From Gloeophyllum trabeum ATCC 11539 (lineage: Eukaryota; Basidiomycota; Agaricomycetes; Gloeophyllales; Gloeophyllaceae): 64,000 nucleotides of DNA. The stretch's first letter is position 1. Every line of letters begins with the position of its first letter. The notes under the pieces were generated by a model. That model searched no databases and was not told the DNA's origin. It saw nothing but the letters and a program-made list of their open reading frames with translations. Location: the NCBI RefSeq assembly GCF_000344685.1, contig NW_006920421.1, positions 1,490,272-1,554,271 on the forward strand. Reading direction: 5' to 3'. This document shows positions 11,266 to 24,077 of the stretch, in pieces. The translations under genes and the position numbers were made by a program.

Positions 11266-12079
11266 TCAGTTGGAGGTCCGTTTCCACCTTGCTAAGGGTG
11301 GATTTGTCGGGTCGACGACGCTGTCGCTGTGTCGATGTGACTGGACGAGGGAAGAATGGTTAAGAACATAGGCAAGGTAGTGGCGAGGAATGCTCGAAGC
11401 AACATACCCTGAACCGACTGATGTGTATCCCGCGAGGTGCGGATAACGAAGGCTGAGCAGGGGAGGACATGGCCAACATCTCTTCGAGCTGTCGAGCATA
11501 CCAGCGACTGTCGTCGTCGACGTCGTCCTGCTCGTCATATCCAGCTTCCTCCTCTTCACCGAAGGCGTCGTCTTCGTCGTCCGTCAGCGAGGGTAAGAAG
11601 GATTCGTCTCCTGATACGGAGAGTTCTTCGACCTCGTCCTCGAGGGAGGGTAGTGGCTTGCCACGTCCCTCATGTTTCGGAGGGAGCTTCGGAGGGAGCT
11701 CCGGCAATTCTGTGCTGCTCGTGTCCTCACTAGAACAGCTCGTGAGAGATGGTGTCGACATTCGGCTCATCTTCATTTGGGAGGAAGAAGGCGACGGAGG
11801 GGGGCGGGGGAAGTCTAAAGCAAGACCGCATTTGCTGAAGTTGAGGTGGAAAGAATCCTCGGTGCGACGGTGACTGCGTGGACTTCCGTGTCTATCACGC
11901 TGGGAAGCACACGAGTGAGCTGGAGAGGATGATTAAGAGGATGAATGGGTACGTACTGGAGGTGACTTCGCGAGAACATCAACGTTTTCGACCTGCCACA
12001 GGCCCGCGAAACGATGTTTTGGTTTTGTAACCGGAGTGGCCTCCTGGCGACTTCTGTCCACTAAGACGGGTTTTGACAT
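11266..12079 (-). CDS. Hypothetical acidic, Ser/Pro-rich protein
   Basis: Not recognised. Three exons join in frame. The first starts at ATG 12079 (SKPVLVDRSRQEATP). The second enters with RDRHGSPRSHRRTEDSF and carries a proline run (PRPPPSPSSS), LPPKLPPKHEGRGKP and a strongly acidic block (LTDDEDDAFGEEEEAG, then DEQDDVDDDSRWYARQLEEM). The third ends with SVVDPTNPPLARWKR and TGA at 11266-11268. Splice sites keep the frame open throughout, which supports a real gene despite low complexity. No signal peptide, membrane helix or enzyme motif is seen. It may be largely disordered, with DSRWYARQLEEML the most helix-like part. An in-frame ATG upstream (12178) would add a short N-terminal extension. 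Confidence 0.55.
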
Positions 12080-13350
12080 CTTCAATGTATGACACTCGCT
12101 CAAGAGGAGATAGGAGGTGCAACCTGCGTTCAGCTTGCAAGGAGACGTCGTGATGGTGGACGGTAGATGCCTGCGCACTTGCTGCAGTGTTACGACGAGT
12201 GTTACCGGGGTATCTTGACGTTCTTGGCCAGGAAAGGCGGCATCAGGATGCCTGGGATATTATAACCGACCTCACAACCGGTGGCCTAACGGAGGATATC
12301 GTTCAATATTGAGCGAAGCCATTGATCCCAGTTCGGCATGCCGGCGTAGGCGTTTCTTGAGCATCCACGTCAGAGAATTTGCCTTGTAAGTCGCTGCAAC
12401 CCTGGCTTCGGACGGCCCAGCCGCGCCTCGAGGCATTTCATTACGGAGATTGCTGCCCTGGATCGGATGTAGAACAACCACAATTGGCTTCCGTCGTCAC
12501 GCCGCACTTCCCGAAATTACGACAACCGTAGTTCTCGGGTGTAAGGAGGCTATAAATACCCGAAAGCGGTCGTCGCATCGCTCTATTTAGCGATGTCTTT
12601 GTAGACAGTATCGTCCCGGAGACTCGCGATTCTTTCAAAGAGGGAGCAGCAGGATGAGGAAGGTAATAATACAGGTCGACATGGCTCCATTCAGTTAACC
12701 TCTGTAGCGTAACCCTTTCCAACCGTGCCGCTGGTATTTACATTGTCACGCAATCCGTCACAAAATATATTTGCCGCCCGCGGTCTGGAGTCTGGACCAC
12801 TTTGTGGTCGGTTGTTGATGCTTCAACTTGGAGCTTTTCCAAGGAACTAGCGAGAATCCACTGCATGCTACAGCAAAGAACGAATGCGATTACCTCTCGT
12901 GCAGATCTTTTATCGTAGACACATAACAGAACCGGGGTGCATCAGGAGTGCTGTAATTAAAAAGGATCTGCAGGTGCAACACCTGCACAGCCACTATCGG
13001 CCCTGCGGTACCGAGAGTCCCCGCCGACTCCCCGGTGCCGCCACAGGTCGATGACAGGACTTCCGCAAAACGATGTTACCAAACATAACGCTCTCATTTC
13101 AGCCACAATGTATGCCCATACATTTATGCTAGAACACTACTGACAAAGCCACTCGGATGAGTTATATATGACAGAAGTGCTCCCGGCACGACGTTTGTAT
13201 GCTTCCGGATCCCACATACGCCGCTCGGTGCCTTACCCGGTGACGTAGAAGCCTACGATGTACAGACGCAAGGTTCTGTAATGCGAGGAATAAATAGGAC
13301 CGGGTTATCGCCCTCACCCCAGTACACACATTGTCTGCGGTACTACTAGT
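12080..13350. other. Divergent intergenic region, 1.27 kb
   Basis: Lies between the acidic-protein gene (-) and the sulfite oxidase gene (+), so it probably holds both promoters. Minus-strand ORFs of 69-93 codons (12272-12722) show no family features. A GC-rich stretch near 12976-13050 gave no tRNA-like fold by eye. Confidence 0.4.
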
Positions 13351-15532
13351 ATGGCCTCTGCTGACGACGTTTACGAGGGCAAACCGCTCACCCAGCTCTG
13401 GCCTACAGAGGATAGACCGGGCTGGCGAGGGTGAGAGCATTTGCCAACGTTCTTACTCGAAGCATAACGTAAATAATACATCTTAGTTTCATTGAATGGG
13501 AGGATCGCCCCGACAGAAAGAAGATCGTCCATGAACTCTTGAAGCGGAGGAAATTTCCGTATCCTCCGGGTATGAGACAACCATAACGTGTCCTTGATGT
13601 TGGCACTTTCTGACTGTCATCTCAGAATTTCAGTTTGTACCACTCCCAAAGACAAACCCAATCCTTGACGGCGAGCGCTTCAAGGCTTACCATGCGGCCG
13701 TCGGTCTATCCAGTATCGTTGACTTTAGCTGGGAGACGGTCCTGAAAGAGAAGCCAAATATGATACATCTTCTCCAGTTTCCGTATAATGGGGAAACACG
13801 ACGCGAAGATCTTATTGCGGGCAAGATAACCGATAACAAAGTTCATTTGTACGTTTCTGCCGGTGAACCACTGATCGAACCTGATACGGAGGCCCGTACC
13901 GTATAGCATTCGCAACCACGGCGGCGTACCCGATATCGACGAAGATGCCCTCGAGATCTCCATCGGAGGTCTTGTAAACAAGCCAGTCAAGCTTACCATG
14001 AAGGATCTGAAGGATCCCAACAAGTTCCCGTGAGTGATCTGCCCATGGTTGCTCGTACCGTCTGTATCTCATCGTTCTTCAATGCCGTAGCCAAACCGAA
14101 GTCACGATTACGCTGCAGTGCGCCGGTACTCGTCGCCGAGAACAGATTGAGCAGTACCCAGGAGACGGTGATGAACTAATCAACGCCCCTTGTATGCGCC
14201 TGTCCGATTGTTTTATTTCTGCGCGCTCATACTGTCTTTGCACCGCGCAGGGGGAGAGGGTGCCATGTAAGTCTATCGAGATTGCTGCGACAATCAATAC
14301 TTACCCTTTGCCACTAGTGGCACTGCTGTCTATAAAGGTGTCCCGTTGAAGAAGGTCTTGAAGATCGCGTGTGGAGGCGTGCTCCCCGAATGCCAACACA
14401 TCGAGTTCATAGGCGCTGACACCTACTTCAAGTACACGAATCCCTTTTCAAGCACGCGCATTGCTGACCTCCCTTCATCTGCACAGGAAAGGCGACGTTT
14501 TCAACTACGCAGTGTCGGTGCCGTATCGCAAAGTGCGCAGGAACGAGGAAGTGCTCCTCGCCTGGGAGATGAACGGGAAGCCCCTCCCCAAGATCCACGG
14601 GTTCCCTCTTCGAGCCGTGGTCGCGGGCTACATCGGCGCCAGGAGCGTCAAGTGGCTTTACAAGATCAACGCCTTGGCCGAACCCAGCTTGGGTCCCGTT
14701 CAGAGGCAAGAGTATATATACTACACCTCACAGGTAGGTCGCTGTACCGAAGTCCACACTGCTCAACTCTAATGCGATCGCTCCTGTTAGATGGGAAAGC
14801 AGAACGTCACGTATTCCAACGGATTTTCCATCCAGGACATGCCAGTATCGTACGTAACTTGCCGCGTTTTGAATGCGCAACGCCACATATGCCAAGCTGT
14901 CATTTAGGAGCGCTATCATATTCCCGCTTGACAAGACCACAATTGTGCATGACGGCACGATAGAATTGCAGGGATGGGCGTACAGCGGAGGCGGCAACTG
15001 GGTCGAGAGGGTGGAAGTTTCGCCTGACGGGTACGATACTACCTGTTTGGCCACTGGACTTCGGCGCTAAGACCTGTCTGATTCACTCCCAGGGGCCACG
15101 TCTGGTACCAGGTTGCAGCGGAAGATATGACCGAGAAGCACTACTACGCCTGGCGCCTCTGGAAGACAAAGCTGCCCGTCGATGCCGAGGGCTGGCTCGA
15201 GTTCTGCGTGCGCACCTGGGATTCTTCGTGCAACACGGAGCCGACCTTTGTACGCTCAGCCTGGAAGTACGTCGTGCTTTGTTCTGCGCCCTTGGTTTCC
15301 ACGGCTGACATGTGCTTGTCATAGTTGGGATCTGCACGTAACTTCTTCGGCGCATCGTATCAAGGTGTACAGCGTCAACAGGACGAAGCCCGCCACGGCT
15401 AAGCGGCTGAAAGAACTCGAGGAGCATGGCGAGACCATTGAGCCGATTACCAGGCCGCTATCGTTCCCCCTCGAGGATCACGAGACGTATCAAGCCAACA
15501 CCCAGAAGTACCCGAGAGAACCCAAGAATTGA
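13351..15532 (+). CDS. Sulfite oxidase-type molybdopterin oxidoreductase
   Basis: Molybdenum-cofactor enzyme that oxidises sulfite to sulfate, or a close relative. It begins at ATG 13351 (ASADDVYEGKPLTQLWP). The Moco domain shows VRNHGGVPDID and TLQCAGTRRRE, in which the conserved Cys ligates molybdenum. It continues with GTAVYKGVPLKKVLK, VSVPYRKVRRNEEVLLA, KIHGFPLRAVVAGYIGARSVKWL and the C-terminal dimerisation domain (IELQGWAYSGGGNWVERV, then VDAEGWLEFCVRTWDSSCN). It ends at TGA 15530. There is no N-terminal cytochrome b5 domain, so it has the plant/fungal layout rather than the animal intermembrane-space form. No clear signal peptide is seen. Length is about 500 residues with around ten exons. 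All key residues checked are present. Confidence 0.93.
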
Positions 15533-17796
15533 GCGGTAAAGGTACGCTGCGGAAGGAGGTGTGCCTGCTATCAATGTAAGCTACGCAAGACTCAAAAGGT
15601 GATCTGTAAAGTGTGTAGATTCATCTTCTACAGTGTTGTGTATAGTAATTTGTTGTGCCTCTAAATCGCATCGTGTCGTATTTGTATGTGCACCATGTTG
15701 GTGGCGCCCATCATCTGACAAAATAGTTATATACACTTGGCCGGACCATAATTGACACCGTGCGGCGGCCAAGGACACTTGAGGCTGGCAGGACCAATGC
15801 TCTCCTGCAGAATAACACCCAATAAGAGCCCTATTCTCGGGACGAAGAACACCGGTTGTTGGGTTGACGCAGGGGACGTGCACAGACCACACACACACAG
15901 TACAACAAACCTGAAGACCGGGAATCCTGGATCTCGGAAAGCAACCGAGAGATCTTCGAGATTTAAGCGGCTGCTAATGGCTCGAGAGATGCAGCCGGCC
16001 GAAGAGACCAGCTAGATGTTCTCTTGCATCCGCAGTGGAAAGGCCTCTTGCCAGGGAATCATTGTCATGTATAGACATAGAATCTCATATCGGGCATCCC
16101 TTGACAACTGATTGCAGAACGATAGACGCACCGGAAATTCCTGCTCTTCAGGGTGCCCCAAACAATGACAAAACACCCCCAAACAGTGGGATATTTGCTC
16201 AGAAGGTGGACACTACCTACTTCGAGAGCCATTCGAGGCAATGGGACCCAGCTAGCCCTGACGAAAGCGGTGTGGCGATTGCAGTGCGCTCCCCTTCTAC
16301 TTCATTTGGCGGCTTTGATTGGCAGCAGCAGAAATCTGAGGTGCATCCAACGTTCTGCAATCAGCAGGAACTTGATCTAGGATCTAAAGTCGTGGTGAAA
16401 GCCGCGTGCGGATGCAACCTAATACCGATAGCGACGGAATCAATTCCGAGTTGTCTAGACAGGTCTTCTTTGAATTGCACACCAATGAGCACTCAGAAGG
16501 ACAGCGGACAGATGACATTGACCTTGGCATTTGATGATCGGTGAGAACCAAATGAAGAACTCACTTGACTGGCGAATCTACCACAGGGCATCCACAGGCT
16601 TCCTCGTGAACGTGGCTGATTATCCAGCCTAACACAGCTAAGCATAGGATTTGAAGTCATTTCGATGGATTTGGTCCGATTAGAACGCACCAGAAGAACA
16701 CGTACTTGTTGCACTTGGCATACTCCGCCGGGAGCACCGTAATACGCCGCCGGCGGTGATCTCAACACAGGTCAGAAGATGCCAGCATGACCGAAGTAAC
16801 GCCTCGCCATGACACGATAGGATAAGCACGGCTTGTATACCCTGCTTTCTCGACGTACATTTAACCGATAACTGTGGAGGGCACGTTTCTATATTTTAAA
16901 CAACATGTCCCTTCAACCGTGTCGTTTAAGTACAACGTACCCATAGTGCTCCTGCGTTAGTAGAGTCATTGGAACTGTAGTCCCAGGAGGCGCGGATACA
17001 TAGGCATGCAACCTACAACCCTATGGGCGAATTTCGGTGATTGCAGGAGTGTCCAATACAAGTCCGATGACCTACTTGCAAAGCATATTTTCTGTCTTTC
17101 CATGATCAGTGGTCTCAAGACGCTGGAGGCGTCGGGATATCTTTTCATCCCAGGACTGCTCGCAGGCTACCTCGCGCCCTCAGCTAGTCAACTCCCAGGT
17201 TGTGCCAGTATTTGAGTTCATGAAGTGCAGGAGACGTCATATGGGACCAAGGTGCGAAATGGGGTCCCGGTTATGCCTAGACTTCAAGAAGGGAAGCGTC
17301 AAGGAAGCGTCCCGGTGCACGAGATTTACTTAGCATAGATGCGCAGCGCAGTTCCGCCTTACCTAAACACTAAGTCCAAAGGTGGTTTCATTGTGTCCCT
17401 GCGAACTTTCCAACTCTCCTAAACGCTATCATACCCAAATTTCCGCGCTTCTCACAACTGGGATGGGCTGTGGTACGACACCGCCGTCGGCCTCTCGGAT
17501 AGCTTGGGCGTCAGTGAAAGCGGGCGCCCTGGGCACGACGTCGAAGTCAATCGGCATGCCGACAGACGTATGTACGCCATTGACAGAGGAAGAGTAATAA
17601 TGTAAGTATCTCAATCACGCATGGTACCAATACGACGTGAAGCCTGTCAAAAGCATGAGGTGTTTCCGGACCGGCTATTTTCAGTTGGCCCTGTCCAGTT
17701 TGGGTTCCTCGGTATATGTATAGGTCTTTTCTTCGTAATGCCTATCCGACCTCGCTCCGAACTTTTCGTTCGCCGCAACGCTGCCAGGCCTGCTGG
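15533..17796. other. Gene-poor stretch, 2.26 kb
   Basis: Between the sulfite oxidase and DUF6534-like genes. The only long ORF is the 169-codon one listed separately. A CACACACACA run is at 15890-15899. No terminal repeats or transposase-like motif were seen. Confidence 0.4.
16035..16544 (+). CDS. Possible hypothetical ORF (low support)
   Basis: Uninterrupted frame of 169 codons in an otherwise gene-poor stretch. The residue mix is ordinary, with segments such as DTTYFESHSRQWDPASPDES and GGFDWQQQKSEVHPTF, and several Cys near the end. No motif, signal peptide or membrane helix is recognised. It could be a chance ORF, an exon of a gene I could not assemble, or a fragment of a decayed element. 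Confidence 0.2.
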   Translation: MERPLARESLSCIDIESHIGHPLTTDCRTIDAPEIPALQGAPNNDKTPPNSGIFAQKVDTTYFESHSRQWDPASPDESGVAIAVRSPSTSFGGFDWQQQKSEVHPTFCNQQELDLGSKVVVKAACGCNLIPIATESIPSCLDRSSLNCTPMSTQKDSGQMTLTLAFDDR

Positions 17797-19542
17797 ATGT
17801 CGGCCTTTTCGATCCCCAACATACAGGCCCACCCTGAGTCCTTCATTGGACCGGGGCTTGCAGGGATGTTCGTGCAGGCACTCCAGACCGGCTTCTTGAT
17901 CAATCAGGCCCTCAGGTTCTGGAGCCGAACTTACGAACCACTCATACTCAAGGTGATCGTTTCGTTCGTATCGGCCGTCGCAGCGTGCGTAGTCGTGCAA
18001 CAGAAGGGGTTCGCCACTGAGCATTGATGGGCGCGTATTAGCTTCCAGACTGCCGTTTCCTTCTACGCCATCTGGCGGTTATGTGTCCATCATTTCGGAG
18101 ACTGGGTATGTCATGTCACAGCGGTAAAGTTTGTGGAGCAGGATTCACATATCTTACTAGGTGGCTACTGTCAATCCTGCTTGGCCAGATAAGATTCAGA
18201 CAATGCTCGTAAGTGTTGCGTCCTTGCAGATTAAAGGACAGGCCGTGACTCGACTCTGTTAGACGATGGCGATGGCGTCGCCTGTGCAAGGCTTTCTCAT
18301 CTGGAGATGTTGGATTGTGAGCTGCCGCTACATGATGCCCATCTTAATTCACATTTAACGGCATGAAAGCTCACCGACAAACGCTGGATAACTCTGGTAC
18401 GTAGTGCCAAAGATGTTTGTTCACTTCCATTGAATAGCAACAGGTGCCCTTGTCAGCATTATTGACTCTCACCACTGTTACCAGCATTGTGGTCACGGCA
18501 GACGTCTTCACGGTGGACTTTACCAAGCCTCTAACGCCGCCTGCTGGTCCAGCAGCTAAGATACCGGTGCGTGTCGATGCTATATCTCTACATATTCCAC
18601 GGAAGTTAATGAACATCAGGTGGACGTCACTTGTATGTGCACGGATTGACGCCAGCTATCACGCCGCTTACAAAAATGCAGGGGTATTATGCATATCGGG
18701 AGCGGCTAGTAAGTCGGTATATGTACATGCTTTGGGCCCGCTTTAATGCCCTTAGAGTCCTCGACATCGCCCTTACCACCATACGTATGTCCTTGCTTTT
18801 CCTACACTTGACATCCGTGCTCATTACGTTTGACAGTCTCCCTGTACTTGCTACGATCCAGGCATTCAGCTATAACTCCAAGGTTCAAACGAGTAAGCAT
18901 GAGTTTGTCTACGTCTGTTCTCGCTGCTGACATGGTCTCCACGCTAGATTATCACGAAACTCATCGTAATAGCATGGGAAGCGGCGCTATTGCCATCCGT
19001 GTGCGCTATAACGACGGTGATCACTTACTTAAAATTAGTAAGGGTTCCCTCACCTGTCGCCGACTGAAGCTCTTCTTTACCGCCCCATGTCAAGGTCGAC
19101 TACAATTTCTGGGATTTGTTCTTCCAGCAGGTGCTTGGGAAATTCTATGTGATATCCTTATTCGTGACTCTGTGAGTGCACAACTTTGACCTAACATACC
19201 AGCGGGAGTATATATCCAACGTCAAAATCCAGTAACGGACGCGCCGATTTACAACGGAAGCCTCAAGAAAGTTTCCTCGCAAATCTCACCCATATTACGG
19301 AGATGCATCCGCTCTCCGCCCAGGAGATCCGGATCGGGGTATGTCTGCCTCATAGAATGTGCAATTTGGGTATTCTGACATACCGTTAGATCGATCGTAG
19401 TCGGGACCAAATGCACGAGGAACGTCGTTGTACCTGCCCCATCGAGACCAAATCCCTCCGAACTGACCATGATCGACGAGGTCAGGACTCGTCTTCGAGA
19501 TCGGAAAGCTGGACGCCGACTCGCGGGCTCGGGAGCTGCTGA
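17797..19542 (+). CDS. DUF6534-like seven-helix membrane protein
   Basis: Fungal multi-pass membrane protein of unknown function. ATG 17797 begins SAFSIPNIQAHPESFIGPGLAGMFVQALQ, matching the family's opening GP-x-L/G helix. Spliced exons then give FQTAVSFYAIWRLCVHHFGDW, SPVQGFLIWRCWILTDKRW, VPLSALLTLTTVTSIVVTADV, ILDIALTTILSLYLLRSRHSA and ITKLIVIAWEAALLPSVCAI. The last helix region is VDYNFWDLFFQQVLGKFY with VISLFVTL. The loop after helix 6 contains the basic stretch ITPRFKR seen in this family. The 3' end is uncertain: two frames stay open in the hydrophilic tail, and I chose the one ending at TGA 19540-19542. The core is well supported; tail and exact end are not. Confidence 0.72.
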
Positions 19543-20662
19543 CGGCCTCACCCCTGCTACGGTTTTGGTATGCAGCGAGGCCGGGACAGTACACCGTCAT
19601 GGATGTCTAAATACTGTACGGGTCTCCGTCTAGCTCACCCTTTCTTCCTGTTCTTCTACTAGCCGAGGGAAGTATGCGGGTGTCTGGAGCGAGTGTCCCT
19701 TGGATATCCAGAGCGGGCTTCGTCATCTGGCTACAGATGAACCTGCTCATGGCAATCGATGTCGAGGGGGGAGGGGCCACCGAATAAACCTGCTGGCATC
19801 AGAGAGGGCGGACAGGTGTGCTCACCCGAGACCGACGTGCGCCAGCCTGAGCGGTGCGAAGAGGCTCTCACCATTGTATATGAGAGAAATGTAGATAGCT
19901 GCCCTATCTTGGTGACGATGGAATGGAAGACCGCAGGAGGGCGGGATCCGGTCATCCATCCGGGCGCGAAATGCGACGTTGGAGTACGAGCAGGGGGGGG
20001 GGGCAGGGGTTAGGCATATCCTAGAATTGAGGCGATGCTTAGCATCTCCGCATCATGGTCTCAGCGAGTAGTGCCTTGGTGGGTAGCTTGGACTCTTATA
20101 CTGGGACATGTTCGGAGATTATTATGGATATATACACCGCAGGGATTCAGAAGACTCAGACACGCTCGTCGGGCGTGATGCGAACATGAGGATATTGCGA
20201 GCCATGCCTGTGTAGTGACTGTAATTAATTCTGAGACTAAAGGATGTCTTACTTCTTCAGAATTTCAGAAGGCTGAGACAGTACTACTTAGCGATGGGAC
20301 AAGGGACGAGGAACAAAAGGCGCGAAACGCCACAAGCCCCTAAGGTGGCAAGGTGATTTAAATTGTCCGCATGTGGACAATGCCACTGAAGGTAAATATG
20401 TGCAAATAATCCGATAACCAACAGTAACGGCCCCGTGCTGGATGGTAACGCAAAGTCCAACTTGCGCTGCCACCACCTGCCTGTATTTCTTACCGCCTGG
20501 CCTCGAAAGCCGCGATATTAACCCAAGTAACCCCCAACCTGCGTTTTGGAGCGCGGAAAACGCGACTGTGGCGAGGCTGTCTTGCAGGCTGTCTCGCGGA
20601 ACCGGATACACCCATCTTGTCGCGTGTTCGCTCGATCTACTTAAACTGCTGCCAATAATTAC
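19543..20662. other. Intergenic, 1.12 kb
   Basis: Upstream of the SUN gene. It contains an uninterrupted run of 11 G (19993-20003). No supported gene; ORFs here are short and featureless. Confidence 0.4.
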
Positions 20663-23600
20663 ATGTCATTCTCCGGCACACCGCTCGGACAAGGCAGACG
20701 GCTAGATCACTACACTTTTCTCAACAAACCCAAGCCCAAACCTCAACAGAAAGATCCTAATTCTCCGCCGAAGTCCAGCCATCTTATCCCCACTTCTTAC
20801 GCCTACGGGTGCGTGCATGTTCATGTTTCCTATCTGATACCTACTTATACTGCGGCAGGGCACCAAGCTCACCCCCCAAAGTCTCTAAGACAGCGTCTCG
20901 TGAGAGTCAAGGGGCTGCGGAGGAGGAAGACGACTCATCAGAACCTGCTCTCGTCCGCTTTGCTCGTCTGAAACAGCGCCAACAGACGACCATAGCCCCC
21001 GGAGGAACCAACCCTCTTGCCAATCCCGAGAAGTGGAGTGTTAGAGATACCACTGTCAACGTCGCAACCGCGTTCAGCCAAGCCGCTACCTCCGAAATGC
21101 CACCCGCCCCGTCAGATCCCAATTCCTCTTGGGTTTCCGGGCGAAACAGACCCGCGGTACCCCGTAGCACATCCGTGGAGTACGAGAAAGAGACCCACTC
21201 TACCACCAGTCGACGTCTAGCCGCCCCTCCTAGTCGGTTGGCCCCACCCCGGGCAACCCAGCCACCTCGAAGACCCATCAGCAAACAACAATCCATACGG
21301 CATGTGCCAGACTCGGAAGGTGAGGAAGAGGAAGTAAGCCTGAACGGCAGGGCGAAGAGTCCATTCGAGCAGGCTGTCGACTTCACCAAACGGGCGCTTG
21401 CCCCTGCTACCTTCTATTTGAGACAAAGGTCGCAGGAACCGCAGGATACGTCCTCCGAACAGCAGCAGAATCGTAGCAATGGTGACTCGAGTCATAGCTA
21501 TGATTACTCTGCCGAGGAGCGCGAGTTCCAATCGAACTTAAGCCAGGCAAATGGCAATGGGACGCAGAAGCCGAATTCCTCCGCATCCAGTCGTCGGGTT
21601 CAAGCGACTCATCGTAAGAATCGAATGTCCACTGACAATAAGGCCTATCGCCCGAGTCATTCAGATCTCGAAGTGTCAGACGAGGATGTCTCAGACGACG
21701 GGAAAAGGAGAAGAAGAAGAAAGAAGAAAAAGGAGCCTATTGGGGGTCCTTTGACAACGTTGCCAGTTACTAGCTACGACAAGAGACGGAAGAAGAGAGT
21801 TGGGAAAGGTGGTGCGGGCGAAGACGCTGAAGAAAGTGGAAGTGACGAATCTAGCGATGACATGGTCGAGGAACAAGTACGGCCGTATACTGTCCTGTGT
21901 AGACCAGTACTGACTATGGTGCAGAGACGAATCAAGACACCATCTGCGCGTCCGCCGTTGTCCAAAGGGTCTGCGCCGCCCTCGCGGGCTTCCGCACGTG
22001 GTTCTGCGGCTCCTCAAACAGAGCCCTATGACTCCGGCTTTGTAGATACGTCCATGGACGTTGAACAAGGTCTTGACTCTATACCCGAACACGACGAATA
22101 CCCTCCCGAGGTGGACGAAACACAGTACACTGACGTACCCGCTCGATCGACCTTCTCCGTCGGAGCCCTTTTGGGCAAATTGGTATACCTGGCTACCCGG
22201 GGCGTGAGAGGTACTCTGCAGTTTTTCCTGAGGCTTCTGGGGATGCTCGCGATGCTAGTTGGGAGAATTGTAGGCACCGTCATCGACGTTGTCTTCCGGC
22301 AACCAATGCGGCTGCTCTCACATACGAACTCCGCTGCGTTGATGAAACTATCTGCATACGTCTTAGTAGGCGCATGTGTCTATGCCCTGTGGTATCAGCT
22401 TCGCGACCCTTCCTCTTGGTCATGGATCCCGGCTTCGCGCCAGCGGACACCTTTTCAGGCCCCAGGTATCCCCGCAGCTGACCTAGCGGAGCTCTCAGCT
22501 CGCCTGCAGACGCTCGAAAACGTCCTGTCTGGATTGTCGCTAGATCACCAGCGTGCACAGACCAAGCTGGATAGCGAGTCTAAGGCGCAGGCGGAGCTTA
22601 TGGGACGAGTCGGCGACTTGGAATCTCGAGTCCAGAAGGAAAGCTCTCGAATACTGGAAGCGGAGAACCAGTTCAGGAGCACGGCAAGCAAGGGCCTTCA
22701 GGCTGTCAGAGAGGAGATTGCCGCCCTGCAAGCGCAAATCCAGGAGGGTGCTGGAGCAGCTACTCCTAGCGGCCCCTCGACCGATGAAGAGGCCCGAGCC
22801 AAACTCAAGGAACTTGAGGAGCGCCTGGGAGGTGTCGAGGGAGGCGTCAAGGAAGCGTTGGAGTCGGCCAAGAGTAGCCTGAAGGTGCAAGGGCCCGGAG
22901 GTGCTACTGGCTGGTGGAACAAGATCGCAGCAGGCTCGGGCGCGGCCTCATCTTTGGTAATCAAGTCGTCGGATGGCCAGGATGTCACATCTCTCATTGG
23001 ACATCTAGTCGACTCCGCAGTGTCAAGGTACTCCAAGGACATTCTTGCTCGACCCGATCTTGCCCTGCATTCCGCTGGCGCCAGCATTGTCCCCTCCCTG
23101 ACCAGTGACACCTTTGAGCTGAGACCTGCCAATATTCCCGGCAAAGTCATGGGATGGGTTACTGGCTATGGCTACGCCATCGGACGCCCGCCTGTCACCG
23201 CCCTCCATCATGAACTCCACGCCGGCCATTGCTGGCCCTTCGCTGGTTCCCAAGGCCAATTGGGTGTCATGCTTTCCCATCCTGCTTACATCTCCGAAGT
23301 AACCATCGATCATGTCGCTAAGGAGGTTGCTTTTGACATGCGGTCTGCACCTCGTGAGATGGAGCTGTGGGGTCTAGTGGAAGGCAAAGACAACGTCCAG
23401 AAAATACGCCGTTGGCAGGCCGAAAAGAGCAGGGCAAAGGAACAAGCCAGACTTGACGCAGAAGCACAGGGCGCTCCTCCTCCGGAGGATGAGGATGACA
23501 TCGAATACCCTCGTACCTTGCCGAGTGACAGATACGTCCGAATCGCCAACTTCACGTACGACATCAACTCGCCGAATAATATCCAGACGTTCCCTGTATC

Positions 23601-23757
23601 TGAGGGAATAAAAGATCTGGGGGTGGATTTCGGTATGGTCGTACTGCTGGTGAAGAGCAACTGGGGGATGGAGGACTACACGTGCCTATACCGGCTGCGC
23701 GTGCACGGCGATAGGATTGGTGAAGTTCCTCTCCCGTATTCCGAAGACACGGCTTAA
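20663..23757 (+). CDS. SUN-domain inner nuclear membrane protein (LINC complex)
   Basis: Nuclear-envelope protein expected to bridge nucleus and cytoskeleton through KASH partners. Exon 1 (from ATG 20663, SFSGTPLGQGRRLDHYTFL) joins across a 50-nt intron to a very long exon. The N-terminal half is a hydrophilic nucleoplasmic region with acidic and Lys/Arg-rich patches (KRRRRRKKKKEP). Hydrophobic stretches follow at about 22160-22300 and 22340-22400 (LMKLSAYVLVGACVYALWYQL). Next is a coiled-coil region (ARLQTLENVLSGLSLDHQRAQ onward, to about 22870). The C-terminal SUN domain runs from about 23100 and includes TALHHELHAGHCWPFAGSQG, REMELWGLVEG and the final YTCLYRLRVHG. Total length is about 1,000 residues. 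A 48-nt in-frame segment (21877-21924) has perfect intron ends and is probably spliced out. Confidence 0.93.
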
Positions 23758-24077
23758 ATGTATCTCTTCTTGTCTTCACTTCTTATTCGTTTTTATTATC
23801 TTTTTTTTCTCTTTCCTCTCGCTTTTCATTTATATCCTGTTTGTGGCTAATATGTTATGATCATGGTTGGTTGCTATCGGAGTAGGGGCTTTCATTGCGA
23901 ATCCATGTCTGTTATCTTAGTACTGTCCCAGTCATGATTATAGTACACCAATGCTTGATATGCGCATGCCCATCATGTATACACACCCAATGTAACATAT
24001 ATCTGCATGGAAACGAATATCTTTCATACATTCGCTAAACGCTCTCTTAGGTACACTCCCTAGTCGTATTACAAACA
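23758..24077. other. Intergenic, convergent
   Basis: 320 bases after the SUN gene. The first 90 are T-rich (TTATTATCTTTTTTTTCTC), as expected of a 3' UTR. Nothing else seen. Confidence 0.5.

Noticed and set aside
11437..11873. Plus-strand Ser/Arg-rich ORFs opposite the acidic-protein gene
   Set aside because: Shadows of the acidic Asp/Glu/Ser codons on the minus strand; the minus-strand model splices cleanly in three exons.
12441..12722. 93-codon minus-strand ORF in the divergent intergenic region
   Set aside because: No recognisable domain and no adjoining exons that keep a frame.
16035..16544. 169-codon ORF as a transposon protein
   Set aside because: No DDE, RT, integrase or zinc-finger pattern and no flanking inverted or direct repeats; kept only as a low-confidence ORF.
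19993..20003. Run of 11 G as a regulatory G-quadruplex
   Set aside because: A single tract, without the four spaced G-runs of a clear quadruplex; homopolymer length is also error-prone.
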